64,000 nt of DNA, taken from NCBI RefSeq assembly GCF_033473495.1, contig NC_088936.1:5146001-5210000 (forward strand). The letters run 5' to 3'. The first letter of the stretch is position 1. Each line of letters begins with the position of its first letter. Origin of the DNA: Cercospora beticola (taxonomy: Eukaryota; Ascomycota; Dothideomycetes; Mycosphaerellales; Mycosphaerellaceae). Below are positions 33,686-47,450 of the stretch, piece after piece. The position numbers and the translations under genes were made by a program. Below the pieces are notes generated by a model. It made no database searches. It was not told the DNA's origin and worked only from the letters and a program-made list of their open reading frames with translations.

Positions 33686-36600
33686 TCACGCGCTGCGAGA
33701 CCCATCCCCTAGAACGTTTCTCAAGCTCCCCAGAATCTTGCGTGCAGACTTCTCATGCAGAATTTTTCGATTGCCAATCAATTGCAGATGCAGCGACTTG
33801 CCCCTCGGTGTCGCATAGATTTCCGGTCGTGGACGTGGAAGTAAAGTATGCTCAAAAACCGAGATCCGACTCTTCTCGCCCAGAAACTCAAAGTCCTGGA
33901 CGTCTTCCTGCTGGAATGCCGTGCGCCATCCAAAGTCCTCGGCACCTTCTCGCCACGTAGTTGAGCCTTGAAGTATCTCCTGCATGCCGGCGCATTCGTG
34001 GGCAGAATCTTCGATGAATTGGCGCTGGAGAATCAACGCAACGCGATCGAGTGTATCTTCTGGCCCAATTCGCACCCGGACAGGTACTTCTGTGAGGCAT
34101 GGTCCCACGACATTTTGTAGGCTGGGTGGAAGCATAGATCGTCCAGTGACTAGACGGCCAAAAACGACTTCCGCCTGATCGAGATGACGAGAGAAAGCAA
34201 TGGCGCAGGCGGCTTGGAACATGGTCGCGATTGAAAGTCCTTCGCCATGTCGAGAGGTGGGCATTGCTATGGTTTCCTCCACGCTGAAACGATCCGATGT
34301 GCTGGCGCTATCAGAGCAACAACTGCCTCCGCTCCAATCTGGGTAAGATGTCCCTTGCAATCTTGACTTCCAGTACTCGAGACTGCTCTGTTTCTTCTGT
34401 GCTTTGTATGCCACATACTGCGAGAAAGAGTAAGGTCGGGTCAACGGGCATCCGCAGTAGAAGGCAGACAGCGTGCCGAACAGCATTGGGAGGCTGAAAC
34501 CGTCGAATTGTGCGTGGGAGACTCTAAAAATCAAACGGTTTTCTCCAGTGCTCGAGTTCCGGACGGCCATGAAGCGGACGAATGATCGACCCAGGCGACG
34601 AGGAATCGCGAGATCTTCTTTGCACAGCGAGTTGACAGCATCGCTCATGTTGCCGCTGATATCGAAGATATCGAACGGCGCATTGAAGTCAAACAGTACA
34701 ACTTGCCAGAGTCTGTCGCAAGCATGAATGAAGATCGTTCGAAGGATTTCGAGAGAAGCCGCAACTTGCTGACACGCCCGCTCGAGCTTCACAAAGTCAA
34801 CAGCATTTGGCAGGGTCAGTATGTATTGCGGCAATCGGCTAGGAGGATCCTCAAATGCGTTGGAGATCGCAAGCTGTTGGAAGTCCGTGCATGGTAGAAC
34901 GTCATGCACCTGACCCGGGACACCATCTAGCGCAGGCGTGACAAAGCGTCCAACAAAATCAGGCATACCGTCAGGAAGAAGCTGAAAGGGTAAGGTCGGC
35001 TCCATCTCACTCTCCGTTCGGGTTTCTTCTGCCAGCAATGCGAGTTCAGAAAGTCTCGGTGCCCTGAACACGTCCGCGACGGTGAAGGATATGTTCTGCG
35101 TACGTGCAGCGGATACCAATTTCATGGCTGAGATAGACTCGCCGCCGATTCGTAAGAAGCTGCTATCTCTCCCGATGGCATCCAAGCCAATGCCTAGAAC
35201 CGCGGACCACAGAAGCTGCAACCGCTTTTCCATCGTGGTAGACGGCGGCTGATACTTGTGGTTACGAGACTGTAGTTTAGCAAGATCCTCTAGCGTGTAT
35301 GACCCGCCCAGTTGCTGAAGTGCCTTCCGATCTGTCTTATTGGTGGTCGTCATTGGGATCTGGGCCACCGGAATGTAGACACTGGGGACCATACTATTCA
35401 ACAGTCAGTCAGCATCATTATTGCGATCGGTTCCACGTCCTAATAATGAGGCAGAGGGGAAAGGACATACTAGCGAGGAACTCGGGCCGACATTCCTTGA
35501 TGCACCCGATCAACGACATCCATTGTCTGCTCTTGACTCTCCTCCAGCCACGAGATACTGATGAAGGCAGCCAGAATGGGTGGTGCAGAGCCTTTAGCCG
35601 GAGTAATTACCTCTGCAGCAACACCGTGGACACCGATACCTCCATCATTGAGACTGGCACGCAGGTGGAATTCGACCTCTCCAAGCTCAATTCGTTGCCC
35701 GCGTAGCTTCACCATACTGTCTTTTCGGCCCACGTAATCGAAAGATCCATCGTCGTTGTAACGAACCAAGTCGGCAGTCTTGTAAAGCGTGCCGTGTCTA
35801 CCAGGATGCCCCGTGGTACCTCGCACAAGCCAGGCGGGATCACGAATATATGCCATGGAGGTCTGGTCCGGATCTCCGAAATATCCTTGACTGACAGTTG
35901 GGCCCTCTACCATGAGCTCTCCAACAGTACCAATTGCGGCAAGGCGATCTGGTCGGTCGGGCTGAATCACCCAGCAGTTCGCTCCAATTGAATGCCCAAT
36001 GTGGCTTCCACGGCTGTTAGCATTGAGGACGATGATCGAGAGAGTCGGGGTGCATTCTGCGGGACCATAAATGCCAAGAACAGTCTCGACGTGAGTCCAG
36101 CGTGACACGTCGCTCTGTTGAACTGGCTCACCTCCCATTGCTAAAGTGCGCAGCCCAGGGAACGCTGCCGGATCTACGGACCGGGCAACAGAGGGAGTCA
36201 GATAGACATAGTCGCAGTTCATGCGATTGAATGCACCAGGGATATCGTCGCGCCTCTCCGTCTCTGAGGGAATGCAGAGGCAAGCTCCCGCAAGCAGAGT
36301 CTGCAGAAGATTGGACCACGAAACATCGAAACTGTACGATACAAAGTCCAGGAGACGAGTCGTAGGCCGGATATGTATCATCTCAGCCTGGTGTGTAGCT
36401 GCGGAAGCAAAATTGGCATGGGTGATGACGATGCCTTTGGGTGTGCCTGTGGAACCACTCGTGAAAACAACTGTGATACAGGCAGCTTTTGTTAGCACAT
36501 GTGGACAAAGTCAGTGGTGGATGCAGAGATGACTTACCATACGCAACATCAGACGGCTTCACCTTTGGTAGAGGCATCGCTGAAGTAGTGAGACTGAGGT

Positions 36601-38270
36601 CTTCTTGTTCAACGTCAATCACCAAGGACGCAGTAAGCTTCCTTACTTTGACTTGCGTTGCTCCGGATGCAAGCGCCAGAGTTGGTTTGATTTGCTCAAA
36701 GATCGAGCGCAATCGAGACTCCGGCTGACTCATGTCAATCGATACGCACGCAGCTCCGGCCTTCATGACCGCAAGGGCAGATACGGGGTGCCATTTAGAC
36801 TTCTCGAAGCAGAGAGGCACAGGAGCGCTGAGATCCGCTGCAATCTTCATCAGGCGGGAGGCAAGGCGACTGGACAGCTCGTCAAGCTCTCCATAGAGCA
36901 GATCGCCGTCCCATGAGCAGATAGCTGGAGCCTTGGGATTTTGCTGAGCAGTAGCAGATATGAGATCATGTAAGCATTCGTGAATCACGTGGGGCACACT
37001 TTGGTTCCAACGCCATATCTCTGAAAGGTTTTGCGTACTCAGCAAGTCCAGATCTTGGACTGTCGTTGTCGTAGATTCACACAATTGGCGTAAGATGTGC
37101 TCAAACTGAGAGGCCATTCTCTCTACTTGTTGGGCAGAGATGACATTGTTGTCAAAACTGACCTCGAGGGAAAGACCAGTTTGCTCAGTCAATTGGCAGA
37201 TGACCATGACGGCGTTGGGATTGAAGTTATCCATGGTGGCAGTCAGAGATTCAGGCTGACTGTGAGCTCCAAAGGGACCAGCAGAGTCTCCGAGAGGCGG
37301 TCGGACGGGCTGAATGAGTAGCATTGTGTTGAATCTACTGGCTTGCTCACTGTTGGCGTCAATCTGCCGAATTCGACCAAGTTCAGTATTTTCGTGTGCA
37401 ACCATCGCTATCGATTGTTGTTGAATCATGCAGAGCAATTCATCTACAGTCTGCTTCGTGTCCAAACGCACCCTGACAGGTACAGCATTGATCAGTGGAG
37501 CAATAATGCGTTCGATTCCTGGGAGTGAAGCCTGCCGCCCGGCAACCAGAGTACCAAATAAAGTGTCATCAGTGTTTGTGTAGTAACTGGTCAATACTGC
37601 CCAGGCGGCTCTGATCGTGGTGGAAGGAGTCACATTTCGCTGAGGCCAGGAAAAGTCCACCAAGTCTCGCCGCACCGTATCATTTGCTTTCGGCCGATAA
37701 TCGGGATGTGGCAGCGCAGGAAATGGAGCTGCTTCCAGGTCCTCGAACTGCCCTTTCCAGAACTCATCGGTCTCATCTCGATCCAGATCCTCAATGTACC
37801 TCATGAAGTCCTGGAATGGTGGAACCCGGCTGGCGTCGTGCATGTCCGAATATGCGCGAGAAACCTCCTGGAGGAGAAGACTCAGAGAGGTACCGTCATT
37901 ACATCGCATGATGCTGTGTGAGAACGCAAGAATGTTCTCCTACCATGGCAAGCCTTGTCAAAGGTGTACCCAGTCCCATGTGGGACGACTGCGCTAGATA
38001 CGCTTCAAAGGTATCGAATGCATCCCATCGAAGAGGCTCGTCTACTTGTACCTGCACCATATCCTCAGACCAGGTATGGACAACGCGAGTCCGCAGAATG
38101 GGTGCCTTCTCCCTGCTCACCGTCTCCCAGGCGGCTTTGAAATGCTCTACGTTCAACTTCTCGCGCAAGCGCAGACGGTACCTGGCAACTGATGCGCCTT
38201 GAAGCTTGGCCGTCATGGATAAGAGAGACTTTTGTACGCCAGTGCATGGAAACACGTCTTCAATCTGCGC
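33686..38270 (-). other. NRPS C4 (frame broken), module 5 A5-T5 and terminal C5
   Basis: C4 starts FPCTGVQKSLL, but its catalytic histidine motif is split between two frames at 37895-37905. A5 (about 37000-35310) has FTSGSTGTPKG across an intron junction, SFDVSWSNLL, YGPAECTP, YKTADLVRY and LRGQRIELGEVE. T5 is LRIGGESISAMKL. C5 has the motif SHAQFDGFS, with the catalytic His kept and the preceding His replaced by Ser, as in many terminal fungal C domains. Confidence 0.85.
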
Positions 38271-38399
38271 AACGGAAACATCGCACTGGCGGGAGATCTC
38301 TTTCAGAAGCGAAGATAGCGAGGACCGGTTGCGCAGTAGCGAGAATGGTGCAACGTCACTCTCTTTCTCCGGCTGAAGCGCGGTCATTGCTTCTGCCAT

Positions 38400-40970
38400 G
38401 TGGGCGAGTCTTGGCGCCATGAGTATGTGCTGGACAGTCAGAAGCATTTTCTCACGTCGCGCGAGCGCTGCAAGCCGCATCGCAGATATGGAGTCTCCGC
38501 CAAGTCGTACAAAGTGATCTTTTGGCCGAATCGTTTCTCGGGAGATATCGAGAACCGTCGCCCACCAAGTCCGAAGACACTGTTCGGCAGGTGTGAGAGG
38601 AGTCTTAATATGGTTTCCAGCTTGTTCTGCTGCTGATAAGTTCGCGCCCATCTCGCGTAGACGTCGTCGATCTATCTTGCCGCTGGGAGCAATAGGAATG
38701 GCTGGCACAGGAATGTAAGACGTCGGAACCATGTACGTTGGCAGTCGCTCCGAGAGCTCATCTTCGAGTGAGCGTAGGGCCTTGGACATATGCTCGCCCT
38801 CGTCAACTTGAAGAAACAGCGCCAAGTGCGGCCGAGCGTTTGCTCGTGGCGACACAATCTCTGCAACCACTGCTGGCACGGAATCGCGGTACACTGTAGC
38901 CAGACACTGTCGAGCGTGCTGCTCTACTTCGGACAGTTCGATGCGCTGACCACGTAGCTTGACTTGAGTGTCTTTGCGTCCCACAAAGAGCAGTGTGCCA
39001 TCTGCCGGATCGTACTTCACCAAGTCTCCTGTCTTGTACACGACACTTCGCTGTCGAGGGCCATCTTTGCAGTCGCTTACCTCGTGAAGCCACGAGGGCG
39101 CGGGTACGAAGACTGATGCGGTCTTTTCCTCGTCTCCAAGATAGCCCGACCCTACCAGTGGTCCTTCGAGGTAAAGCTCGCCGACTGCACCGACTGACAT
39201 CAACCTCTCACTATTACTGGGGTCAACGACCCATGTCGATACTCCCAGTCCATGGCCAATGCATGGTTTGGTGAAGCCTTGCCGCTGTATCTCATGGAAC
39301 AGAGTGATCGCCGAGCATTCAGTCGGCCCGTATACCACAAACGTTCGCGCATAAGGTGTCCACCGAGTAACATCGCCAGCATCTACAGCTTCGCCACCGA
39401 TGTATATGTTGCACAGAGTGGGAACATCTCGGGGATCAATTGAGGTCGAGACCGAGGGAGTGAGGAAGATGTCAGTCGCTCTGAACCGATTGATGCTATC
39501 GTTCTCGGAAACACCAGAATCTCTCAATTGGTACGCGAACAGGGTCGACAATTCATCCAGCAGGCTGTACGTGAGCTCACCGTCCCAGGCACTCACGGCA
39601 ACTAAGTCGTGATGTTCGTTGGCCACTTCGGCGAAGATTTCGTGAACGCAACATTCAACCAGCCGCGGCTGGTGGGCATTCCATTGCCGTATCTTGTCCT
39701 TACCTTGCTGGTCGAGCCACGGCACATCTCGAACAAGTTCCTGGTCCAGCTCGGGCTCGCAGATTCGTCGCAAGATATGTTCAAGTTGCGGCAGCATAGC
39801 GTCAACCACTGTCGACTCCAGCGCTGCTACGTCATAGCAGAATTCGACCATCAGGTCATTGCCATCCAGAGTACAGACTATAACCAGGGCATATGACCCA
39901 AAACGACTGTAGCGAACGGGGTCTTGTGGCTGCTCATCTGCACAGAACAAGCCAGTCTTTTCCAAATTGTCTTCTGGCAGCTGTATCACCACCAGCGTTT
40001 GGAATTGGCAGGCACGGCGAGTTGTATCACTCATTCGCCCTATTCGCGAAAGTCCAGTCTGCTCATGTGGTATCATGGCCGTCTCTCTTTGCTGCTGTGC
40101 GGTGAGCAACTGTGGCATAGTCTGCGAGCCATTTATTTTCACACGCAGAGGAACAGTCGCAATCGTGGGACCGGCGACAGATTCTATTCGACGAAGTGGC
40201 GCCTTTCGCCCCATCACGATGGTCCCAAAGACCACGTCGGAAGAGTTGGAGTGCATGGCGCAGAGGAGACCAACAGCAACATGGACGATGGTGGATGGTG
40301 TATTGTTGTCTCCACGCCACTTGAGGTCAGTGATGGAATGGGTGGATATGGCATCAGGACGAGGTTTGTACCTCTCCGTGGGCAACTTCGGAAAGGGTGA
40401 GCCCTCCCACGAGTCGAACTGTCCAATCCAAAATTCCCTGTCAGCCTCCGCATCGCAGTCCCGGATGTAGTTGAGGAAGACCTGGAAAGGGAGAAGAGCC
40501 GGTGGAGTTTGCCCAGCATAAGCCCACTTGAGCGCATCGAAAATCAAAGATAGAGTAGGACCATCGTAGATCGAATGCTGCATGGTTAAGGCGAAGCAGA
40601 AAGTGTCATCTTCGTTGTGCATTGCGTTCGAAGTCCTGCTATGCGCTTGATACAGGCTACATCGCATAAGCGGAAGTCCCAGGCCCATAGTAGTGCTGAT
40701 TTCCCCTTCCATCGATGTCCAGCAGTCGTGGTGGCGGATCACTGTCTGTACGAGACCCAGCGAAGGAATGTCGATAATGCGGGTACGTAGTGTTGGAGTC
40801 GAAGCGACGACTTGCTCCCATGCTTGCTTGAATCTCTCGAGTACAACGCACGACGCCAACCGCAGTACTCGATTGCTCGTGTAATCTCCCTGGTGCTTCG
40901 CGGTCAGCGCAAGTAAGCCTTCCTGAAGTGGAGTGCACGGGAAGATATCCTCGACATCATTCACCACTAC
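38400..40970 (-). other. NRPS C3 and module 4 A4-T4, A4 core missing
   Basis: C3 has FPCTPLQEGLL and MQHSIYDGPT. A4 begins normally (AWDGELTYSLLDELS) but jumps after about 30 residues straight to DIFLTPSVSTSID and YGPTECSA. The LKAG, SGSTG-P-KG and FDVSW-type motifs are absent, about 150-165 codons compared with A1 and A5. The later motifs YKTGDLVKY, LRGQRIELSEVE and GKIDRRRLRE and T4 (RLGGDSISAMRL) are intact. Confidence 0.85.
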
Positions 40971-41099
40971 AGCACATGCATTGGCCGCTTCTTCTCGGAT
41001 TACGTCGATGCTCAAAGTCGATTTAACTAGTGCAAACGGACGGACAGGCTGCTCAATGACAGCATCGCCAATGAAACGGAGGGCAGTCGCCATGTCTTG

Positions 41100-44000
41100 C
41101 AGCACCGGATTCTGGAATATATCGCTCACGCTGAGTGTGGCGCCGCGATCACGGAGAAGGCTCACAAGCCGCATCGCTTGTATGGAATTGCCCACATTCA
41201 AGAAGCTGTCCGTCGTAGAAAGGGTACTTTCGCTGATTCCAAGGACCAGTGACCAACAACTGGCTAACAGTTTCTCATGCTCGGTAGTCGGCAGTCGTCG
41301 CTCGCGAAGCGTTGTATTCAATGGAAGCAGTGTTGCTGCTGCCATGCTTCGCAATTTGACACGATCTTGCTTCCCTGTGAGGGTCGTCGGAACGGCATCA
41401 ATTGATGCGCAATGAGTGGGAATGGCATAGCGTGGGAGCACGGCGCTGAGACTCTCGTAAAGCCCGATGGTGAGTTGTTCGAGTGCCTTGGCCGAAGCTG
41501 TCACGTAGGCGATCATGGTGTCTTCGCTTCCGTCTTCACCGGGTCTCGAACCAACAACTACGGCTATCTTCTTTTCCGGGCGGGCGATGAAGCGTTCGAT
41601 ATGTACAGCGACTTCCTCCAGCGACACCATTTGTCCAGCAATTTTGAACTGGGAGTCGTTGCGGCCCACGTAGATCAAACGCCCGCTGCTGTCATAGCGC
41701 GCCAGGTCACCGGTTCGATAGATGCGATTATGTTTCCAGCTCCCACCCTCAACGAATTGGAGGCCTGAGCAGAAATTGCGATGTGTCAAGTCTTCATCAC
41801 CTATGTATCCATCCGCGCAGCTGGGACCTTGAAGGACAATCTCGCCAGTGGCACCGAATGGAGCTAGGCGATGGAGGTTCATAGGATCTACAAGCCATAA
41901 GCGCGCTCTTCGAGGTACAAGTGATGAGGACGGAACTTTTCCAATGGCATTGCTCTGTCCTTCACAATCATTCACGTCACAAAATGATGCTGTCGAGAAT
42001 TCCGCTGGCCCGTACCAGTTAATCACACGACAGTATCCGACCCAGCGACGCGCATCGTTCTGAGACACCGGTTCGCCTGCAAGGACGAGAATTTCAAGGC
42101 AAAGGACGTCTGTTGGTCGCAACATCCTAGCAACTGAGCCTGGCAGAAAGGTGATGTTGGCGCCGAAGCGAGCAATAGCCGCAGCCGGTTCATTGAGCCG
42201 TTCAGACTCTGATGGAATGCAAAGACATGCACCACGTGCCAGGGCAGACACTATCTCGACAGTCGCCACGTCGAAATTGTAAGATGCAAACTGGAACACG
42301 CGAGCGGAACCTTTCAGAGCCAGGTACTCGCTGTAGCTCTGCACATTCGAAGCCAGGGCTCGATGGCTCCAGACGATATGTTTGGGCTGTCCGGTCGTAC
42401 CAGACGAGAGAATCACGACTGCAGGCGCCGATAGTTGCAGTGAAGGCAACGGAACCTCAGATGACGTGGGCTCGGCCATCTCCAAGAGTTGCTGTGCAGT
42501 CGTGCACGTTGTATGGGGCAAGGCTGGCGCCGCCATGCTGGGCGATACCACTGCAAGTTTCACGTCAAGCGTGGCGACAACGTTCTTCATGCGCTCTACG
42601 GGCACGGCGACGTCCTGGACGAGCGCAATAGCACCAGCTTTGAGAGCAGCCACGTATGCCACGGCGGCCCACTTGGATTTTTCGAGCCAAAGGAGCACCA
42701 CGGAGCCAGGTTCGACGCCGCTCCGAAGCAATGCGGCGGCGAGGGCGTTGGAGACGCAGTCCAACTGGTGATATGAGAACTGCCCGTCCCATGCTTTGAT
42801 GGCCACTGCTTCGGGATGCTTTCGAGCGGTGGCCGCAATGGATTCCGGCACACATGTGTCAGGCTCTAGAATTGCCGCATCGTTTTGACTTCGGAAGCAA
42901 TCAAGATCAGCCGCGCTAGCTGTCTGCAGACTGCTCATCGGCGCTGCATGCGTTTCCTGGCGGCACAGCTGGAGTAGCAGCGTCTCGAACTGAGCGGCAA
43001 TCCGTCCGCCGTCTGCCACATGAGGATCGAAACTCAACTGCAAATCAACGTGCGTAGCCTCAAGCTGCACATATGCATTGAATGGGTCGTTGCCGCGCGT
43101 TTCCAATGTCGAGGCGAACGACCTCGCGTGGAAGAGGGCGCTGTCGGCCTGGAGGCTGTGGCCCTCGGCGGGCGGCTGGACGACCAGCAGCGTCTGGAAG
43201 CGCGCAGAATCGATGTTGAGGCTGAAGAGGGCATTTTGAATGTTTTGCACGCCGTATTGCTCGAATCGTGCGATGTCCGTGCCGTGTTGTTGTACGTCGT
43301 CGAGGAAAGTCGCCAGCGAACTGCCCCAGTCAACGGACAGCGCCAGCGGAACGGTTGCAATGGTCGGCCCGACACAGCTCTCCGCCCGGCGCATCCCGCC
43401 TTGGCGGCCACTGACCGTCACCCCAAACCCAAACCCCAAACACAACATCCTCACTCGCAACATACTGCGCTTGAAGCAACGCCCACGTCGCACGCAGAAT
43501 AGTCGACGGCGTAACTCCTGTCGCTCGCGGCCACTGGACCGGAATGGAACGACTTTCGGCACGCGTCGCCCTCGGACGGTATTCGCGCGACGGCAGTTGA
43601 GGAAACGACCGATACGCAGCTCGCGACAACTGAGTGCGCCAGAATGCAGCCGCTTCTGCCGGGCGGTGCTGCTGTTGCAGATACTGGATGAAGAGGCGGA
43701 ATGGCGCCAAGTTCCCACGCGGCACAGACTGGTGGAAGTAGTGGCTCTCCAGTTCGGCGAGCATCATTCGCAGCGTCGGCCCATCGTACAGACAGTGGTG
43801 GATGGTCAGGATGAAGGCATCGTCGACGCAGGCAGCGCGACAGAGCGGTGTGCCAAGTTCCATGGGCTCCGCGTCGTCGTCGGCCAGATACTGCTGCAGA
43901 CACTCCGCTGAACGCCAGCACGGCTCCGCGAGCACCACCTGTGCGAGGCCACCGCCGCTGGCCAGGTCAACGATGCGCGTCCGCAGTATGGACAGCTTCT

Positions 44001-44150
44001 CCGCTGTGCGCATCCAAGCGTTGCGTAGCCTCTCCGCCACGATGCCGTTCCGCAAGTTGAGTACGCTCCGAGACACATACCGGCCCTGCTCGACGCTTCC
44101 CAGCGCCAGCAAGCCTTCCTGGAGCGCCGTGCAGGGATACATGTCTTGCA
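41100..44150 (-). other. NRPS C2 (frameshifted) and module 3 A3-T3, divergent
   Basis: C2 keeps IHHCLYDGPT, but the frame changes at the G/T repeat 43421-43443, in the middle of a conserved strand. A3 (about 42860-41350) has LSSGTTGQPKH, NWYGPAEFS and RTGDLARY. Its A8 motif reads IAGQMVSLEEV in place of the usual GQRIE, and T3 reads NVGNSIQAMRL in place of GGDSI. The carrier serine is kept. Confidence 0.8.
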
Positions 44151-44289
44151 CCTGATCCGGCGAGACCATACACAATCGTGTTGCTGCAGATCGAGCGGCG
44201 TCGAAATCCTCGATGGATAGTAACGAAAAGGTCACGTACTCGTCATCTTCGGCGACATGTTGGCACAGCCGGCCCGCCATCTGCTCGAG

Positions 44290-47200
44290 CACTGGCGCCT
44301 CGAAGATGTCCGTCACTGTCAGCACGAGGCCTTCGCGGCCGAGTGAGGACACCAGCCGCATCGCGGTAATGGAGTCGCCACCGATGCGAAGGAAGTGGTC
44401 AGCTGCGCCGATCGATTCGGCTGCCACCCCCAGCACTGCTGCCCATTGTTGCTGCAGCTCCCGCTCCAGCGCGGTCTCTGGCTTTCGGGATGCGCATCTC
44501 CTGGGTTGCATTGACATGAGTTCTCCCAGCGTCTGCATGTTGCCAATTTCACGCAGTCGACGACGATCCGTCTTCCCGGACACGGTGATGGGAATCCGTG
44601 GAACGTGCAAGTACAGTCGGGGGACCATGTACCCGGCCACGTGGCCAAGAAGAAAGCGCTCCAACTCGTCGAGCGGCAGCACCGCATCCTCAGGGCTAAC
44701 GAACAGTGCCAGGATGTCATTGTCGCCTTGTGCTGGGGTGAGAATCTCAGCCACCACGCTCACGTCGCGTACGTTCGTCATGAACGACTGCACGCACCGC
44801 TCGATGTCGCCCAGATCGATCCGCTGCCCGTGGAGCTTCCGTTGCGTGTCCTGAATGCGTCCCTGGATCACAATTCGGCCATCCGAAGCATATCTCGCAA
44901 GGTCGCCCGATCTATACACCGGGCCCTGGCTCCTCACTTTTGAGAATAAATCACTCTGAAGCCACGAGGGATGCCACAGCGCGTTCGCATTCAGAGCTGG
45001 TCCGCTGATCCCGGAGTACTCACCCACGATCGGGCCTTGAATGCACAGCTCGGCCACTGCACCAACTGGCGCCAGACGGTCACGATCTTTGGGGTCTACA
45101 AGCCAAATCGTCGCTCCAGGCAACGCGCGACCAATTTGGCCAGTGGACCATGCGCTTGGCTTGACGAGACAGCAAGTTGCTACTGGAGCTTCCGTGGGCC
45201 CATACCAATTGATCATCGACTGCAAGTTGCGTGACCACCGCAGTGCTGTTTTGGGTTGCAGAGGCTCTCCAGCACATACCATAGTGCGTAGGGATGGAAC
45301 GTCTGCAGGGTCCAGAGTCTCAGCAACTGAAGGCGTCAGGCAGATCCAATTCGCTTTGCTGTCATCGATGGCTCCTGCCAGCCGATTGGACCGATCTGAA
45401 TCAGAAGGCATACAAAGGCAGCCTCCAACCGGCAATGCGGACAATGCTTCAATGGTACTCACATCATAGTCATATCTGGAGAATTGGAAAACTCTGCTAC
45501 TGGCGCAAAGTCCAAAAGCAGCAGCTGCAGCATGCGCGTTACTGGAAACCGTCCTGTGAGTCCACTGAATGGATTTTGGCGCTCCTGTCGATCCCGACGT
45601 TGACAGTATGACCGCCGGGTCGTCGCTCGATGGCCGAAGGCCTGGATCTGATGCTTCGCCGCGATGTGCTTTGAGTTCGACCAGATTCATTGTTTGTGTT
45701 AAGCCGTGGAATGGTGATTGATCGCACGCGATCGAGGTGACCACCAACACCGGCTGCAGGTTCGCCACAATCTGCTTCGCCCGGTGTGCTGAGCCTGGTG
45801 AGGCCATTGGTAAGGCCACTGCCCCTGCTTTGAGAACGGAGAGCATGGCTACGATGAGCCATGATGATCTGTCGAAGCTCAGGACGACGACTGAATCACG
45901 GCGAACCCCCAAGGATTGCAGACCGCGAGCAAGCCTCCAAGTCTCATCTCGCAATTGTAGGTAGGTCCATTTTCGATCCCAGGAGTCCACAGCAAGCGAA
46001 GACGGAGCCGATAGTGCAATCTTGTCAATCGTCTCTGTCACGGGGGCGAGGGCTTGATTATGCGCATCGTTGTTCCAGCGTCCAATGACTTTCAACTCTT
46101 GCTCAGTCATCGGGTTGACATCTCGTACTTTGCACATGCTCGCTCGCTCCGAGCAGAGCTGACGAAGTACGTGCTCAAATTGTGACGCAAAACGTGCCAC
46201 TGCTGTGCTCTGCATCGCACCAGTGTCGTAGGAGATGGTAAGCTCGACTCCCGTCTCTTTTAACTGACAAATGATCATCATCGCGAAGGAGTTGTAGATT
46301 CCGTGGTTGCTGGCCTGCGCTTCACCAGCCGTCGACTGACCAGCGTCGGCAAAGCCTCCGTTCTGCAGCGGTCCCCTCTCACGAAATAAGTGGCCCTTCG
46401 CCTGCTGGCTCCTGGGAGGCATTCCCTGGGTGACAAGCAAGAGCTGAAACTGACTGGCCTCTTCCACTGCTGAGCTGATTCGAGCGATGTTCCTGAGGCC
46501 CAGCTGCTCGTATGGCGTGGCAGCAATGCTCTGCTGTTGGATCCGCTGCAGCAGCGTCGCAACAGTTTGGTCCCAATCGAATGAGACACGCACGGGAATG
46601 GTGGCAATCGTAGGGCCCACGACACGATCGATTCCCGCCAAGTCAGCTTGTCTGCCACTGACAGTCGCACCGAATTTCACATCACTTGAGTTGGTGTATG
46701 AAGCTAACAGCAAGGCGAGTGTACCACTGATAATGTTTGCTGGTGTCGCATCGCTGCGAGGCCAATGAAGGTCTTCTACCAAATGCTCGTAATCTATCTT
46801 CTGCTCCGGCTGATACTTCGGGCACGGAAAGACGATGGCCTCGGAACCTTGCAAATGATCTTGCCAGAACTCATGTGCTGCTCCACGATCCATGGATGCG
46901 CAGTGCTTCACGAATGGCTGCAGCGGAAGCAGTGTCGGCGCCGGATCTGTTGGCTTGGAGTATGCAGCTTCGAGTGCTTCGAGGACCAGCGAGGTCGACC
47001 AGCCATCGAATATGGAATGGTGCATTTCTAGGACCAGCATCGGCGTTCGTCCGGATTCTTGAAGTGTGGCACGACAAAGTGGTGATCCGAGGCCCATGAT
47101 CGGTGGCTCGACATGTGTTCCCGAGTCACCGCCCGTGCGATTAAGAGCAATCGAGGTTCTCGCCACGACTTGGACAAGGCCTTCGCCTGGAAGATCCACG

Positions 47201-47450
47201 ATCCGCGTCCTCAAGACGGGAATTGCGCTTACAACACTGTTCCACGCCATGTCCAATCGATCCGCGTCAACATCATGCGGCAGTTCGTATGCCGTCCGGG
47301 CCACGTATTTGTTCGCAGTGCGTGCGCCTCCTTTCGCCGTCTCGGCCAACATGCCCTCTTGTAGAGCCGTACATGGATACACATCCTCAATCTCTTCAGA
47401 AGCGATGCGACATGATTCGCCGACTCGTTCGCGGATACGCTCAATGTGCT
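44290..47450 (-). other. NRPS C1 and module 2 A2-T2, open frame
   Basis: C1 (about 47400-46100) carries VYPCTALQEGML and the active-site motif MHHSIFDGWS. A2 (about 46040-44560) has STSGSTGAPKS, NWYGPTEAPV, RSGDLARY, LHGQRIDLGDIE and GKTDRRRLRE. T2 has the carrier motif LRIGGDSITAMRL. No break was found in this part. Confidence 0.85.

Noticed and set aside
43421..43443. Telomere-like repeat
   Set aside because: Only about three TTTGGG-type units, inside a coding region; the fungal telomere unit is normally TTAGGG.
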